From Epiperipatus broadwayi (Eukaryota; Onychophora; Udeonychophora; Euonychophora; Peripatidae): DNA of 64,000 nucleotides. The DNA is taken from positions 2,957,501 to 3,021,500 of the forward strand of contig JAQFVV010000017.1 of the NCBI GenBank assembly GCA_028023455.1, read 5' to 3'. The position numbers and the translations under genes are program-made. This document shows positions 48,772 to 59,719 of this stretch, piece after piece (positions within the stretch are counted from its first letter, which is position 1; every line of letters begins with the position of its first letter). The notes beneath the pieces were generated by a model that was not told the origin of the DNA, did not search any database, and saw only the letters and a program-made list of their open reading frames with translations.

Positions 48772-49150
48772 ACTTATAAGGGACTTGAACTCAGACTTTC
48801 GAACTCTCCACAACTATCTAATCATATTACACAACTGATACACATGACTACATATATGTGAAAAAGGTAAATGATCTCCAATATATATATATTTCACGCT
48901 GAACCAGCACTCATCAGTAGGTCCAGATCAACATCTCCAACACTTATATACAATCACTACTCACTTTACATTAACACAGCAAATCTTCAAACTTTAATGG
49001 ACAAGCTTCAATATTCTCAATGCTCCAACTCTTCAGCCATTCATATCATTGAAAATCTGAGGATGAAATGCTCAAAGATCTTGATGAAGCCAATATTATT
49101 GTCATACTCACATTAACCTTAAGTCAATCTAATCTCTCACACATAAAACC
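48772..49150 (-). mobile_element. Retrozyme-like family R1, one unit
   Basis: Minus strand: unit body (GACTTAAGGTTAATG, GAAGAGTTGGAGC, CATTAAAGTTTGAAGATTTG), hammerhead (48872-48936), then AGTCATGTGTATCAG and B-box-like GAGTTCAAGTCCC (complement about 48784-48796). Homologous to 15236-15660 and 16930-17600. Confidence 0.72.
48872..48936 (-). ncRNA. Hammerhead ribozyme motif (R1), best-folding copy
   Basis: Minus strand: TGATCTGGACC, CTGATGA (48911-48917), stem II GTGCT/AGCGT with loop GGTTC, GAAA (48892-48895), an AU-only stem III, then TTGGAGATCA. Stem I: GG/CC, then after an internal loop TGATC pairs with GATCA over five bases. Core intact and all three helices formable. Confidence 0.75.
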
Positions 49151-49189
49151 TTGATATGTCCATTTAACTATACAGAAGAGGAATGGGTA

Positions 49190-49740
49190 GGACATATGCC
49201 TATGTGTTTGAAAAGGAAGGTTTTTAATAAATGTGTTTTACCAGTTCTTACTTATGGATCTGAGACTAAGTAAGAACTGGTAAATGTGTTTTATCAGTTC
49301 TTACTTGTGGATCTGAGACTTGGACACTTAATAGAAGAGAAGAGCAATACAGAGACTTCAGATTACTCAAAGAAGTATGGAGAGGTGCATGTTGGGAGTA
49401 ACAAGAAACGATCAAAAACGCAATGTATGGGTAAGAGAACAAACATGTGTTACTGACCTCTTTGAAAAAATTAAAAGATTGAAGTGGAGTTGGGCTGGAC
49501 ATATTGTTAGAAGAGATGATAATAGATGGACAATTGGAAATCTTAAACTGGATTCCAAGAGATTGTAAAAGACCCAGAAAGAGACCAAATGTTAGATGGA
49601 TGGATGAAATAAGAAAGTGTGCAGGAGTGTTGTGGAGAAGAGAAGCTAAAGATCGGAAAAGATGGATTGAACTTGGAGAGACCTCTTCCTGCAGTGGATT
49701 GATTATGGTTGATGATGATGATGATGATGATGATGATATT
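49190..49740 (+). pseudogene. RTE-like LINE 3' end with (GAT)n tail
   Basis: Starts with residues like MPMCLKRKVFNKCVLPVLTY, then MERCMLGVTRNDQKRN, LKWSWAGHIVRR, DNRWT, IPRDCKRPRKRPNVRWMDEI and RKRWIELGE, ending with (GAT)n at 49710-49738. There is one frameshift near 49540. An internal ~54-bp duplication (49229-49266 and 49283-49320) is joined by a 14-nt inverted copy. 5'-truncated; no RT motifs. Confidence 0.83.
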
Positions 49741-49789
49741 ATCTATATTAAACTTAATATAATATATACTAAGCTTAAGGTAATATACG

Positions 49790-49910
49790 AAATATCTATA
49801 TTGGAGATCGTTTATCGTGTTCATATGTAAGTGATCATGTGTGTTAATTGTATAAGATGATTGGATAGCTGTAGGAAGTTTAAAATCTGAGTTTAAGTCC
49901 TTTATAATTA
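49790..49910 (+). mobile_element. Retrozyme-like family R1, fragment starting inside the hammerhead
   Basis: Begins at GAAATATCTATATTGGAGATC, the second half of the R1 hammerhead; CUGAUGA is absent. It continues with GTGATCATGTGTG, GGATAGCTGTAGG and the B-box-like GAGTTTAAGTCC. Confidence 0.6.
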
Positions 49911-50455
49911 CATTAAGTTTAATATAGACAATATACAAGTATTTAAATATATATATATAATAAATATATGAACTAACTCTAGGAAATATAAAAATACTAA
50001 TAAAAACACACACAATTACTTCTCTATAAAGATGCTTTAACATTTCTACCAGCAGACAGGTTTCCATCAGAAAACACAGCAAAATGGCTATTTCCAGAAT
50101 TTAAACACTAAAAAATTATAAACATTTACATATCAGATAAACAAAATTTATTCCTACAGGCTAAAATTCTTTATACAACAATTCTTATCAATCAATAATA
50201 CTTATAAAACTTTACAAAACTTACAAAACCCTACAAAAATAAAAAAATAAAAAAAAAATCTTTACAAACACAAATTCATTATTCTAATATATTTATGTAC
50301 AATATAAATGATTCTACAAGAATTACATACAACAAAACTATACAAAACTTTATAAAAAAAACTCTTTCAAAAAAGCCTTTTTTTAAAAAAAAACTAAAAC
50401 CATATATATATATTATTATATATAAAAAAGCATAAAAATATACTATTATATATAT
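49911..50455. other. No recognisable feature
   Basis: AT-rich; oligo-A runs. Confidence 0.5.
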
Positions 50456-50936
50456 CAGGGGTGGTCAATTGTTTTGGCTCAGGGGCCACATAGGTTGGTG
50501 GAGGGCCGCATCGGGGGCCAATTCGTGGAAGCTAAGGTTAGCGGAGGGCCGCACCTTTTTTCATGACACAATAAACACACTGCCTTATTCGCTGTATTAC
50601 CAAAGAAATATTTGTTTGTCCATTCTTCATTAAACACATGACATTCATTACCGATTTTTTTTTTTTTTTTGAGCGTTCATGGTTTCACTAAAGTTGGAAA
50701 TGTATATATTTGCTAATGCAAAGACAAAATTGAAATTAACCAGATCAACTGGAAAAGCACTGCACATTGTATCTACTCTGCGCATGTGTATTGATATGGC
50801 CATCCTAGTGGAAACTACGAGCTGAATATTTGGTCATGCAATGGAAAGGGAATCTCAGTCCAAGGCAGATTTTTCTGATTGTCTTGGCGGGCTGCTAAAT
50901 ATATTTTACTATATATATTTTACTAGTCCACCTATA
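50456..50936. mobile_element. Non-autonomous hAT-type element (decayed)
   Basis: The left end CAGGGGTGGTCAATTG is a typical hAT terminus, followed by GGCTCAGGGGCCACAT and GAGGGCCGCA, the GC-rich subterminal pattern of many hAT MITEs. The right end AGTCCACCTATA is a decayed inverse of the left end. The interior (50500-50880) has no transposase. No clean 8-bp target duplication could be read. Confidence 0.65.
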
Positions 50937-51884
50937 AAATAAAAACAAGTAATAAAGCAATTAAACATTAAAAAACAGTTCTCTAGAAAAAAAAAAACAA
51001 ATAAAAAAATAAAATAAATTAAATAAAAAAAGAAACAAATTTCTAGGAAACTAGATATATAAAAACACTGTTGATAGTTACTTAAATATGGTATGGACTA
51101 ACCATTAACATAAATAATCATTTCTATTTTCTATGTAAATTATATAACTTTTAATTATTAATAGAGGAACATTAAACTGTATTTCCTGGAAAAAATCCAC
51201 GTTGATGAATGAAACATTAGAATATCTCACTTATGTGAAACAGGCAAAGCACAATATATCAATCAGGGGATTAGAAAGGCCATATAAATTGTATATATTC
51301 TTGTATTCTTTAAAGCAGGATAATAGCATTATAATCTTAGAAGATGAATAGGGTATGAGAATAAAATAACTATGGTATGAAAACGGTTCTCAACATTAAT
51401 ATTGAGTAAATGGTTGTACCAACAGAATACCAACTACATTACATCACCATATATTTTATATAGTTGGAAAAAAGCAGACTTATTGATAGCCTTCTTTTTA
51501 ATGATGTCTAGGTATATCACTTCCCCATGATACAGAAAAAAATATAAAAGATTATTTATCTAACTATGTGATATGATTCCATGAACCAAATCATTTCTAT
51601 TCCCATCAAAAACCAGTGGCTTTATAATGGCAGACCAACCATAAATATGCTCATAAAAACCACAACATTGTTTAATATTTTGAAGGATTCAAATGTGTGT
51701 TGATGTAGTTAGTGGTTTGTATCACAATTTTTGGATAACAGCTCAACAGATTTAGCTGCTAATCCTAAAAAGGTGTCAATAATTGAATATCTTTTAATCT
51801 CAGATCTCACCCTTTATCCTCAAGTCTTATTGAACTAGTATTAATTTTTAGTCAAATGCACTTTAAATATTTTTAGTTTCTGCC
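50937..51884. other. No recognisable feature
   Basis: AT-rich; no supported feature. Confidence 0.5.
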
Positions 51885-52498
51885 TATAAAAAAATGTCAC
51901 ATGATCACTATCTCATACTAGCACATAATTGTTCTTAAACAAGGCAAAACTCTCCATACAGTAGTGCCACCCTGTGCCAACCAGAGTAATCAATGGATGC
52001 CAGAAGGTTTGCACACAACTCATCCAATATCCTCAGACTAGTTCCTGGTTTGTGGTCTTTGTCAGTAAGGAGCCTTGTATGTGAGAGCAATGCACCTAAA
52101 TCTTAGGAGCTAAAGCAACCCTCCAGCAGCCACCTTTTAACTCTATTTAACTACAAAACTATGAAATTAATCTGAGTTCACACCCATATGACTATATAAG
52201 CTATTGAGCTTAAATTGAAAATATTATTGTGTTTTCAATTTTATTCTCATAGTTTTGTAGTTAAATAGAGTTAAAAGGTGGCTGCTGGAGGGTTGCATTA
52301 GATCCCATGATCTAGGTGCAGTGCTCTTAGATCCAAGGCTCCTCACTGACGAAGGCCACAAGCCAGAAACTAGTCTGAGGTTATTGGATGAGTAGGCACT
52401 AGTTAGGAATTTTATGCACAAGCCTTCTGGCATCCATTGATTACTCTGGTTGGCACAGGGTGGCACTATTATATGGGGAGTTTTGCCTTGTTTAAAAG
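51885..52498. mobile_element. Palindromic family A, most complete simple copy (~560 bp)
   Basis: Arms TTAAACAAGGCAAAACTCTCC (51937 on) and its complement near 52475-52494 are the ends of a long palindrome. The middle keeps CTCATCCAATATCC/GGTTATTGGATGAG, AGCAACCCTCCAGCAGCC and its complement, and a centre at CATATGACTATATAAGC (52187). TTAA lies next to both palindrome ends. The outer arm GTCACATGATCACTATCTC is on the left only. Confidence 0.82.
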
Positions 52499-53867
52499 AA
52501 AATTGCTGTGTTAGTACTTTTTCGATGAATATGGGATCAAAATTATAGTACTAATATAACTTATATTTCCATTATTTTATCCAACTTTTGAATATGATTG
52601 GCACTTTATATATATAAACAAACACGCACAAAGTTCTATATCTTGTTAATTTATATATTGAAAAAAGTAAAATAAAATGACACTAAAACCGGATTTAAAA
52701 ATTGTTTTTCTTTTTTTTTTTGGAAGGGGGAAGGAAAAAAGATAAATTTGTAAATTTCAAAAACCAGTTTAAAATTTTAAAACTGATTTTAAATACTAGA
52801 ATTAATATGTAAAAAAGAATTATTTAATTAAAAATTTTAACATTTTGACTTGAATTCGCTTCATGCCCATACACATTGTAAAAAAAATAATCTTCAAGAA
52901 TCTGGTGAACTGTTGACCTACAAATCCATAAACACATTCCATTACCCTATTTTATGTGGCTGGGCAGATGCCAATTGATCACATCAGATGTGTTGATCAC
53001 ATATACCCTCATTAGACCAGATCAGTTTAATTTTGCTACTACATAGCACACAATGTACTGTTATTAACCCGTTCACTTAAGTATAATATCCCAAGTAGAA
53101 AAGAAAGTTTGCGTTTTAGTTAGTATAAACAAAAACAATGTAACTCTACTTATTAATATCTATTTTAATAATATATTATTCTTTCATTATTAACTATTAT
53201 GATCAATGATAAAAATATATATAATATTTCTTTAGCTTTTTTAATTAAACAAGAAGGTTGCAAATAACTGCAAGGTTTGGAGAATTTTAAAAAGATTGAA
53301 ATAGGCAAGGCACATTGCAATCACTAGAGTAATATGTTGATCTGCACAGGATCTTTGCAATCAACCTTCATATCCATCTAAAAGCCACTTGTAAAATAAT
53401 TAACAAGAAAAGAAAAATGATTGGCAATCAAGGAATATCTGGATTCTTCTCCTGCCCACAAAAACAAACCAATATTTTTTAATGTGAAGAACAATTTTAA
53501 AAAAATTATCATAAAATTTGTTCGAATTGATGGAACTATTCATTTAATAAGACTACAAACAATCTAGTTTTAATGATAGTCTTTGCTATAATGGCTATTT
53601 ATTATCAAAAGCAGTTTTTGAGTAATGAATATTATTCATATAATTTCAGACAATTCCAAATACAAGTTGTAAATGTTTTGGATTGTTTTATGAAGAGGAG
53701 GGTAAAAATTCTATAATTTTAGATGAGAGGACTGGCAAAAAAAAATTGCAGATATTTGAATATCGACATACATCATTTTGTCAGCACTCTTAGCATGAGT
53801 ATAATTTCAATATTAAGTTCCTGCAATGATAAGAAAACAATAGAATAAGTTTCTGCTATAAATTTTT
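52499..53867. other. No recognisable feature
   Basis: AT-rich; no supported gene or repeat. Confidence 0.5.
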
Positions 53868-54335
53868 AATTTAATTCTATTTAGAAGGTAATCATCCCTC
53901 CTCATTAAACAACAATGTTAAAGGCGAGGATACTCCCACTCTAGCCAACAAGGTAAAGACTTTGAGAAAATAAGAATAATCATCTTATTTTCAAACCTAA
54001 ATGTACCTATATAGACCAATCTTATGGGTCTTGAAGTGAGAATGTACATATATAAATTATTCATGTTAAGTCCATTTATTTTAATACACTTATTAGCACT
54101 TATGAAATATAATTTACTTCATGCTAATATTAGATGTTAAACTATATAATGATCAATGAATTTTAGCAGTACTGTGTCAGATTATAATTCTCTTTAGAAG
54201 GTAATAATCCCCTTTCTCTAGCACTATACTATAATAATAAACAACAATGTTAAATGCAAGGGTACTCTTATCTCAATCACAAGATAAAGAGTTTGACAAA
54301 ATAAGAACAGCCATCTTTTTTTTCAAATGTAACAG
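53868..54335. repeat. Diverged direct duplication (~310-bp spacing)
   Basis: TTTAGAAGGTAATCATCCC...AAACAACAATGTTAAA...AAAATAAGAA at 53880-53985 recurs at 54191-54320. Confidence 0.75.
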
Positions 54336-54664
54336 CATACTTGCTATGACAAATAATGGAGTTGTTGTTCTGAAAAAAAAATTAGGTCATTTATCACCTA
54401 TAATAATCACTTATGCTATTCGTATTACAAACACTTAGCAGTTACTGATATGTTATGTTAAAATAAAAATAAAAAATGAAACAAATATACTTGTTACAAG
54501 TGAGGAACCAGAGTAAGATGATGAAGTGTAAAAATAACCATGAGAATTTTTTTATATTCTCTCCCTATAGATAATGACTGTGAATGCCCTATGTCATCTG
54601 ACATTTACCATAAATTTTTCAAATTAGACATTTTTTAAAATTATTCCCATAAGAGATAGTATCC
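54336..54664. other. No recognisable feature
   Basis: AT-rich spacer. Confidence 0.45.
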
Positions 54665-55190
54665 TTTGGAATTGTATAAAACAAGAAAAAGAAACTCTCC
54701 ATACAGTAGTGCCACCAAATGCAAACTTTTATAAGTAGTGGATGCAGGAAGGTTTGTGCATAAAATATCTATCTAGTGCTTACTCATCCAATATCTCCAG
54801 ACTAGTTTCTAGCTTATGGCTTTTGTCAGTGAGGAGCTTTGGATCTGAGAGCACTGCACCTAGATCTTAGGATTTTATATATGGGTTCATCTTAAGCTCA
54901 CAGCTTTATAGTTAACTAGATATGTAAAAAGTGGCTGCTGGATGATTGCATTAGATCCTAACACCTAGGTACAGTGCTCTCAGATCCAAGGTTGTTTGCT
55001 AATTAAAACCACAAGCTAGAAACTAATCTGGTAATATTGGATGAGTAGTCACTAGGGATTTTATGCCTTAACGTTTCTGTGTTCATTGATTATGAAAGGT
55101 TGCACTTGGTGGTGTTACTATATGGAGAGTTTAGTACTCTTATTAACAGCATGTGTAAGCATATGAAATGATGGTCATGTGATGTTTTTA
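54665..55190. mobile_element. Palindromic family A copy
   Basis: GAAACTCTCCATACAGTAGTG at the left, central CTAGATCTTAGG and TAACACCTAGGTACAGTG, and a right arm with ATATGGAGAG, AACAGCATGTGTAAGC and GTCATGTGATGTTTT. Confidence 0.75.
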
Positions 55191-55194
55191 TTAA

Positions 55195-55830
55195 GAAAAA
55201 GCAAAGAAATTAAGTTAGTTCTTCATTGCTAAACAAGATGGAATAGTTAGAGGTCATGATTGAAAGATTTATAACATTAAGAGAATGTGTTATTTTAGCT
55301 TTGGATGATATTGTTTCTTCTCATATGTGGAAAAAAGCTCAATATTCTAAAATCATGAAATCTTTTAAAATATTGAGATCAGTAGACCCAGCAGTTGAAA
55401 CCTTAAGATGGCAAACTGTCAATTTATTAACAAGTGAAGGATTTGAATTTCTGTTAAAAGAATTATGGCTGAAATTAGTTCCAAATCATTAAATATGAAT
55501 TCAAGAAAGAAGACAAACTGGAACAGTAACTCTTTTGCTAAATTATTCACAAAAAATTTAATCAAGAAATCTAATGTATTTCCAATAGCTTCAAAACTTA
55601 ATATTATCAAGTTATTTAAAAATATATTGTTTAGAATATATTTAAATTCTTATGGAAACAGATTCTGATGGTGAATATAACAGAAATGGAGAACCTATTA
55701 ATCAAGGCAATGCTGCAAAAAGCTATGAAAAAATCAGTTCATGGATTTTTTGAGAAATCTGAAGAAATACCATTAGATCCAAAAACATCTGAAGGCTAAA
55801 TTTTTAATACTTGAGACAACCAAAAAAAAA
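55195..55830 (+). pseudogene. hAT-like (ZBED-type) transposase fragment
   Basis: The frame from 55256 reads MIERFITLRECVILALDDI, then KIMKSFKILRSVDPAVETL. This resembles the hAT/ZBED dimerisation region (R-L---I--AL, W, L---L-P---AT--L). A shifted frame follows with LIKAMLQKAMKKSVHGFFEK and IPLDPKTSEG, resembling the next conserved part, which ends with LDP. There is no BED finger and no catalytic triad in the window. It is closely flanked by family A copies at 54665 and 55941. Confidence 0.6.
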
Positions 55831-55940
55831 AAAGAATTTAGATTTATTATTTGATGCCTGAAAATGATAAAAAAGTATTTCAGTTTACTGACAGAATATT
55901 TTCAGTTTAGGCAATTTTATATATAGAATAAGAATAAGAT

Positions 55941-56275
55941 TAAGTAAACAAGGCAAAACTCTCCATACAGAAGTGCCACTCTGTGCCAACTAGAGTAATC
56001 AATGGATACCAGAAGGCTTGTGCATAAAATCCCTACCCAATGCCTACTCATCCAATATCCCCAGACTACTTTCTGGCTTGTGGCCTTTGTCAGTGAGGAA
56101 CTTTGGATCTGAGAGCACTGCACCTAGATCTTAGGATTTAAAGCAACCCTCCAGCAACCACCTTTTATCTCTACTTAACTATAAAACTATGAGAATGAAA
56201 TTGAAAACACAAAAATATTTTCAATCTAAGCTCAATAGCTTATATAGTCATATGGGTCTGAACTCAGTGGCTACT
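55941..56275. mobile_element. Palindromic family A, left half
   Basis: AACAAGGCAAAACTCTCC to the palindrome centre (CATATGGGTCTGAAC near 56250). The right arm is missing. Confidence 0.78.
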
Positions 56276-56509
56276 TTGGTTTTTGAAATCACATTTCATG
56301 AAAAAATATATTAGATAAATTAAAAAAATTATAATTTATATTTTAATAGGTTTTAATTATTTTATTTTGGGGGAGGGGGGTTGTGTGGAATATATTTTAT
56401 TTAGTTACATTTTTGTAATTTCATATATATTAAATGAGGTAAAAAATTTGAATAAATCTGTTTTTTTACTGTTTTAATTATAAATATACAAATCACATGT
56501 TAACAGACA
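56276..56509. other. No recognisable feature
   Basis: Short AT-rich spacer with a G-rich run (GGGGGAGGGGGG near 56369). Confidence 0.45.
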
Positions 56510-56589
56510 AAGCTTGTATAACACATAGAAAATATAACCAATGTATTATTGGTAAATACTCTACATATAACAGAAATATGTATGAAAGA

Positions 56590-56650
56590 TGGTGACCTGA
56601 GTCAGCTGATGAGTGCTGGTTTAGTCTGAAATGCATCTTTGGTATCTTCA
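56590..56650 (+). ncRNA. Hammerhead ribozyme motif (R2), unit 1
   Basis: GGTGACC, GTCAG, CTGATGA (56606-56612), hairpin GTGCTGGTTTAGTCT (stem II partly mismatched), GAAA (56628-56631), palindromic TGCA, cleavage expected after ATC (C56636), then TTTGG. Confidence 0.65.
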
Positions 56651-56985
56651 TTCATATGATTTAAAAAAATTAAATGATAGTATAGAAATTATTTAATACA
56701 TTTATAAAGATATTATACATAGAAAAGAGAAATGTAATTAACTCCATTTGTGTGGGTGTTTAATTAAAAAATCAGATATATTACTCTTTAACTGAGATTT
56801 AAAGTTTATATCTGTGCTAGAGATAATCTCTAATTTATTAAATGATTAGTGATGATGATAACTGTATTTATCTGAAGTAGATGGTGCCAAAATAGTGGAT
56901 AAAATGGGTTTGACACTTGTAAATCAAAATGTAACAATTTACTATTGATGAATACTCTACATATAATAGAGATATATGTGAGAAA

Positions 56986-57046
56986 TGGTGACCTAGGCCA
57001 ACTGATGAGAACTGGTTTAGTATGAAATGTATTTTGGGGGTCATTT
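56986..57046 (+). ncRNA. Hammerhead ribozyme motif (R2), unit 2
   Basis: TGACC, GGCCAA, CTGATGA (57002-57008), stem II ACT/AGT, GAAA (57024-57027), TGTATT, then TTGGGGGTCA. Stem I pairs TTGG with CCAA and GGTCA with TGACC: nine pairs across an internal loop. Core intact. Confidence 0.7.
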
Positions 57047-57099
57047 GTCTTTTATCATAACTTTATTCACATGATTTTAAAAGAATAAATAGTAGTGTG

Positions 57100-57534
57100 A
57101 AAATATTTATAAATCTACAAACTATTATCAAGACATCTCTTTTTAAAAATTTGAAACTCGATTAAACCAGCTTTTTGGAACTATTGTAATTTGAAAAATT
57201 GACAAAAGTCAGTTTAATATCACCCCTACTCATTATATCTTTATGCAATAATAGAATTATTCTATCCAGCTGTATGGAATGTTCTTGGATGAAATGGAAG
57301 TAACATGAAACTTTTGTGATGGACTATGAGATTTTTTGTATTATGATGATCATAAAGTAAATAAAATCAAATATCTGTGGTCATTATAACTATTATTATT
57401 ACTATTACTTTTGTAAGGAGTTGGCATTGTCTCCTAGAAATGATAGGAATAGCAATTCCCAGATAATCCATCATCTAATTGGTTTTACAATAACTAAGTA
57501 AAGATAGTATTATCATTCTTCTTATTTACAATCA
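57100..57534. other. No recognisable feature
   Basis: AT-rich spacer with a short ATT tract. Confidence 0.45.
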
Positions 57535-58520
57535 AGCTTTCTAATCCTTGAACACTTCTCTAATGAAGTAGGTCATCTTGCAAAAGAAGAAAAATTGATC
57601 CTAATTCTTTTTATTTTGTTCTATTTATCTTAAAGGTATTTACTTATTCATCTTGTTTTGATTTCTCCTGGTATTCTCTAAATATTGACCTTAATTTAGA
57701 TATATCAATAACTTTTATACAAATAATTACAAATATAAAAAGAAAAACATGGTGAATAGTTTTGATTTTTATTTATGAAGAGATGTCCAATCCTTGATTA
57801 CTTTCTAATGAAGGAGATAGTGGATCTTTATTTATGAAGAAATGTCCAATTCTTAAACACTTTCTAATGAAGAGGATAGTTTGGATTTTTATTTATGAAG
57901 AAATGTCCAATCCTTGAATAATTTCTAATGAAGTAGATAGTTTGGATCTTTATCTATGAAGAAATGTCCAATTCTTGAACACTTTCTAATGAAGGAGATA
58001 GTTTGGATTTTTATTTTTTTATGAAGAAATATTCAATTCTTGAATACTTTCTAAGGCAGAAGATAGCTTGGATCTTTATTTATGAAGAAATACACAATTC
58101 TTGAATACTTTCTAAGGAAGGAGATAGTTTGGATCTTTATTTATGAAGAAATGTCCAATTCTTGAACACTTTCTAATGAAGGAGATAGTTTGGATCTTTA
58201 TTTATGAAGAAATGTCCAATCCTTGAATAATTTCTAATGAAGGAGATAGTTTGGATCTTTATTTATGAAGAAATTTCCAATTCTTGAACACTTTCTAATG
58301 AAGGAGATCATCTGACAAAATAAGTGAAATCCATCCTAATCCTTTTTATTTTAAGCCCTATTTATATTATAAGTAGTTACTTCTTCATATTTTTTGTTGT
58401 CCCTGACATTCTCAAAATCTTGACCTTAATTTAAACACATCAATATTTTTTATGCAGATAATTACAAATAAAAGAAAAAAACATTGTAAATAATTTTGAT
58501 TTTTATTTATAAAGAAATGC
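57535..58520. repeat. ~61-bp minisatellite inside a larger duplication
   Basis: ATGAAGAAATGTCCAATTC...CTTTCTAATGAAGGAGATAG repeats about nine times from 57765 to 58310. The non-repetitive flank (GGTCATCTTGCAAAAGAAG... to ...AATAGTTTTGATTTTTATT, 57570-57775) recurs after the array at 58307-58510, so the array lies between two copies of a ~230-bp block. Confidence 0.88.
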
Positions 58521-58559
58521 ACAAATTTTTAAAACCTTTTCCAGTTTTTTTTTTTTTAA

Positions 58560-59250
58560 TTTTATACATGTTAGTATACATTGAAGTTGATGACTTTTAT
58601 ATTCTTTGTTATGAATAAATGATCAGAGAAGACAAAAACTGCTTTTGGTTTCTACATTTTTATAATCAATTTTATAATCAGCTTTTAATTTTATAATAAT
58701 AATCTTTGTTTTTCTTATATTTTACCATAATCTCATTTTTCACTTTGTTTTATAACTTTCCTTAAGAAGAATCTTGAGATCTTTTTTTTACAGTCACCTA
58801 TAAATTCATCAACATATCTAAGTTTGGTAATGCTTTTCCACCAATATGACTTTTCTTATTAAATATTCTATATCCAAATTGAATAGGTAAAGCGATAATA
58901 TTGAGATCTACCTAACTTAATTATCAATGTCAAAGCATTTTTATTGCAACCCATTCTACTATAAGCTTCTAGTTCCATATAAGGAGATCTCATAAGATCA
59001 ATGGAATTTTTGCATCTAACATTCTAAGAATGTTTTATGTCTTAGCATGGCCACCTAAATCAAAAGTTTTGTTGTAAAACATAAAACACATTAACTTTTT
59101 TTCTGACATTTTCTGGTCTTCTCAATAATCTGCAATGCATGATTCATGATATTTTTAATCCTGAAGTCATTCCTAAAAACAGTTTGTGTATTTGAGGTTC
59201 TCATTCAATGAAAAGTTCTAATTTTTGTTAAATGATTTTTAAAATAATCT
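58560..59250 (-). pseudogene. RTE/BovB-like LINE reverse-transcriptase fragment
   Basis: Minus strand: KKLMCFMFYNKTFDLGGHAK (about 59045-59105) fits RT motif A (normally FxDYxKAFDxV), followed by RMLDAKIPLIL. KLRYVDEF (58805-58830) fits motif C LRYADD with both the Ala and second Asp changed, then RKVIKQSEK fits the post-motif-C helix. Motif B is unrecognisable. Heavily decayed, without intact frame. The minisatellite lies on its 3' side. Confidence 0.6.
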
Positions 59251-59719
59251 TATATGCAGTTTTGAATTATTGCTTGCAGTCTTTGTCATATTTTTTGTTT
59301 ATGAGTTTTAAAATAGATTAATTAATTTTATTGCCATTTTTCATATTAATTGACAAAATTTAGCCAATACTATGGATTCTTAGTTGAAAATTGTATATCA
59401 GACATAAAGAACACTTAGAAACTTGTAATTATGTTAACCTTATATGTTAGTGTAGCAGATTGTTTAAGAATATAATAATACATTTATTGATCAAATTTAA
59501 CTCTAATATCATATATGTAATGACATTAGCTGCTTATACTTCTTCAATACAGAATGTAATAATTGTAATGACTGCACTTTGCATCTATAGTGAAACTTCT
59601 TATTTCTCTAAATTAATGATGGCTTAGCACTTTTTGATATCTGTATCGTTTCACAATATATGTAATATACAAATCAATATATATATCAAAATACAGTAGA
59701 ATTTATATAAATTATATTC
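59251..59719. other. No recognisable feature
   Basis: AT-rich; it may hold decayed LINE sequence that I cannot demonstrate. Confidence 0.4.

Larger units (their letters stand above)
56510..57095 (+). mobile_element. Retrozyme-like family R2, direct dimer (period 396 bp)
   Basis: CTGATGA occurs at 56606 and 57002, 396 bp apart. Units share TACTCTACATATAA-AGA-ATATGT before the hammerhead and GGT-TTC-T-CATATGATTT-style sequence after it. Both hammerhead cores are intact. The unit body (CTCTTTAACTGAG, AGAGATAATCTC, AGATGGTGCCAAAA) matches 18885, 32400 and 47400. No coding frame. Confidence 0.75.

Noticed and set aside
52224-52466. An 80-codon open frame on the minus strand, and a similar 68-codon one at 55917-56123.
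   Set aside because: Both lie entirely within palindromic family A copies; no domain is visible and equivalent frames are broken in other copies.
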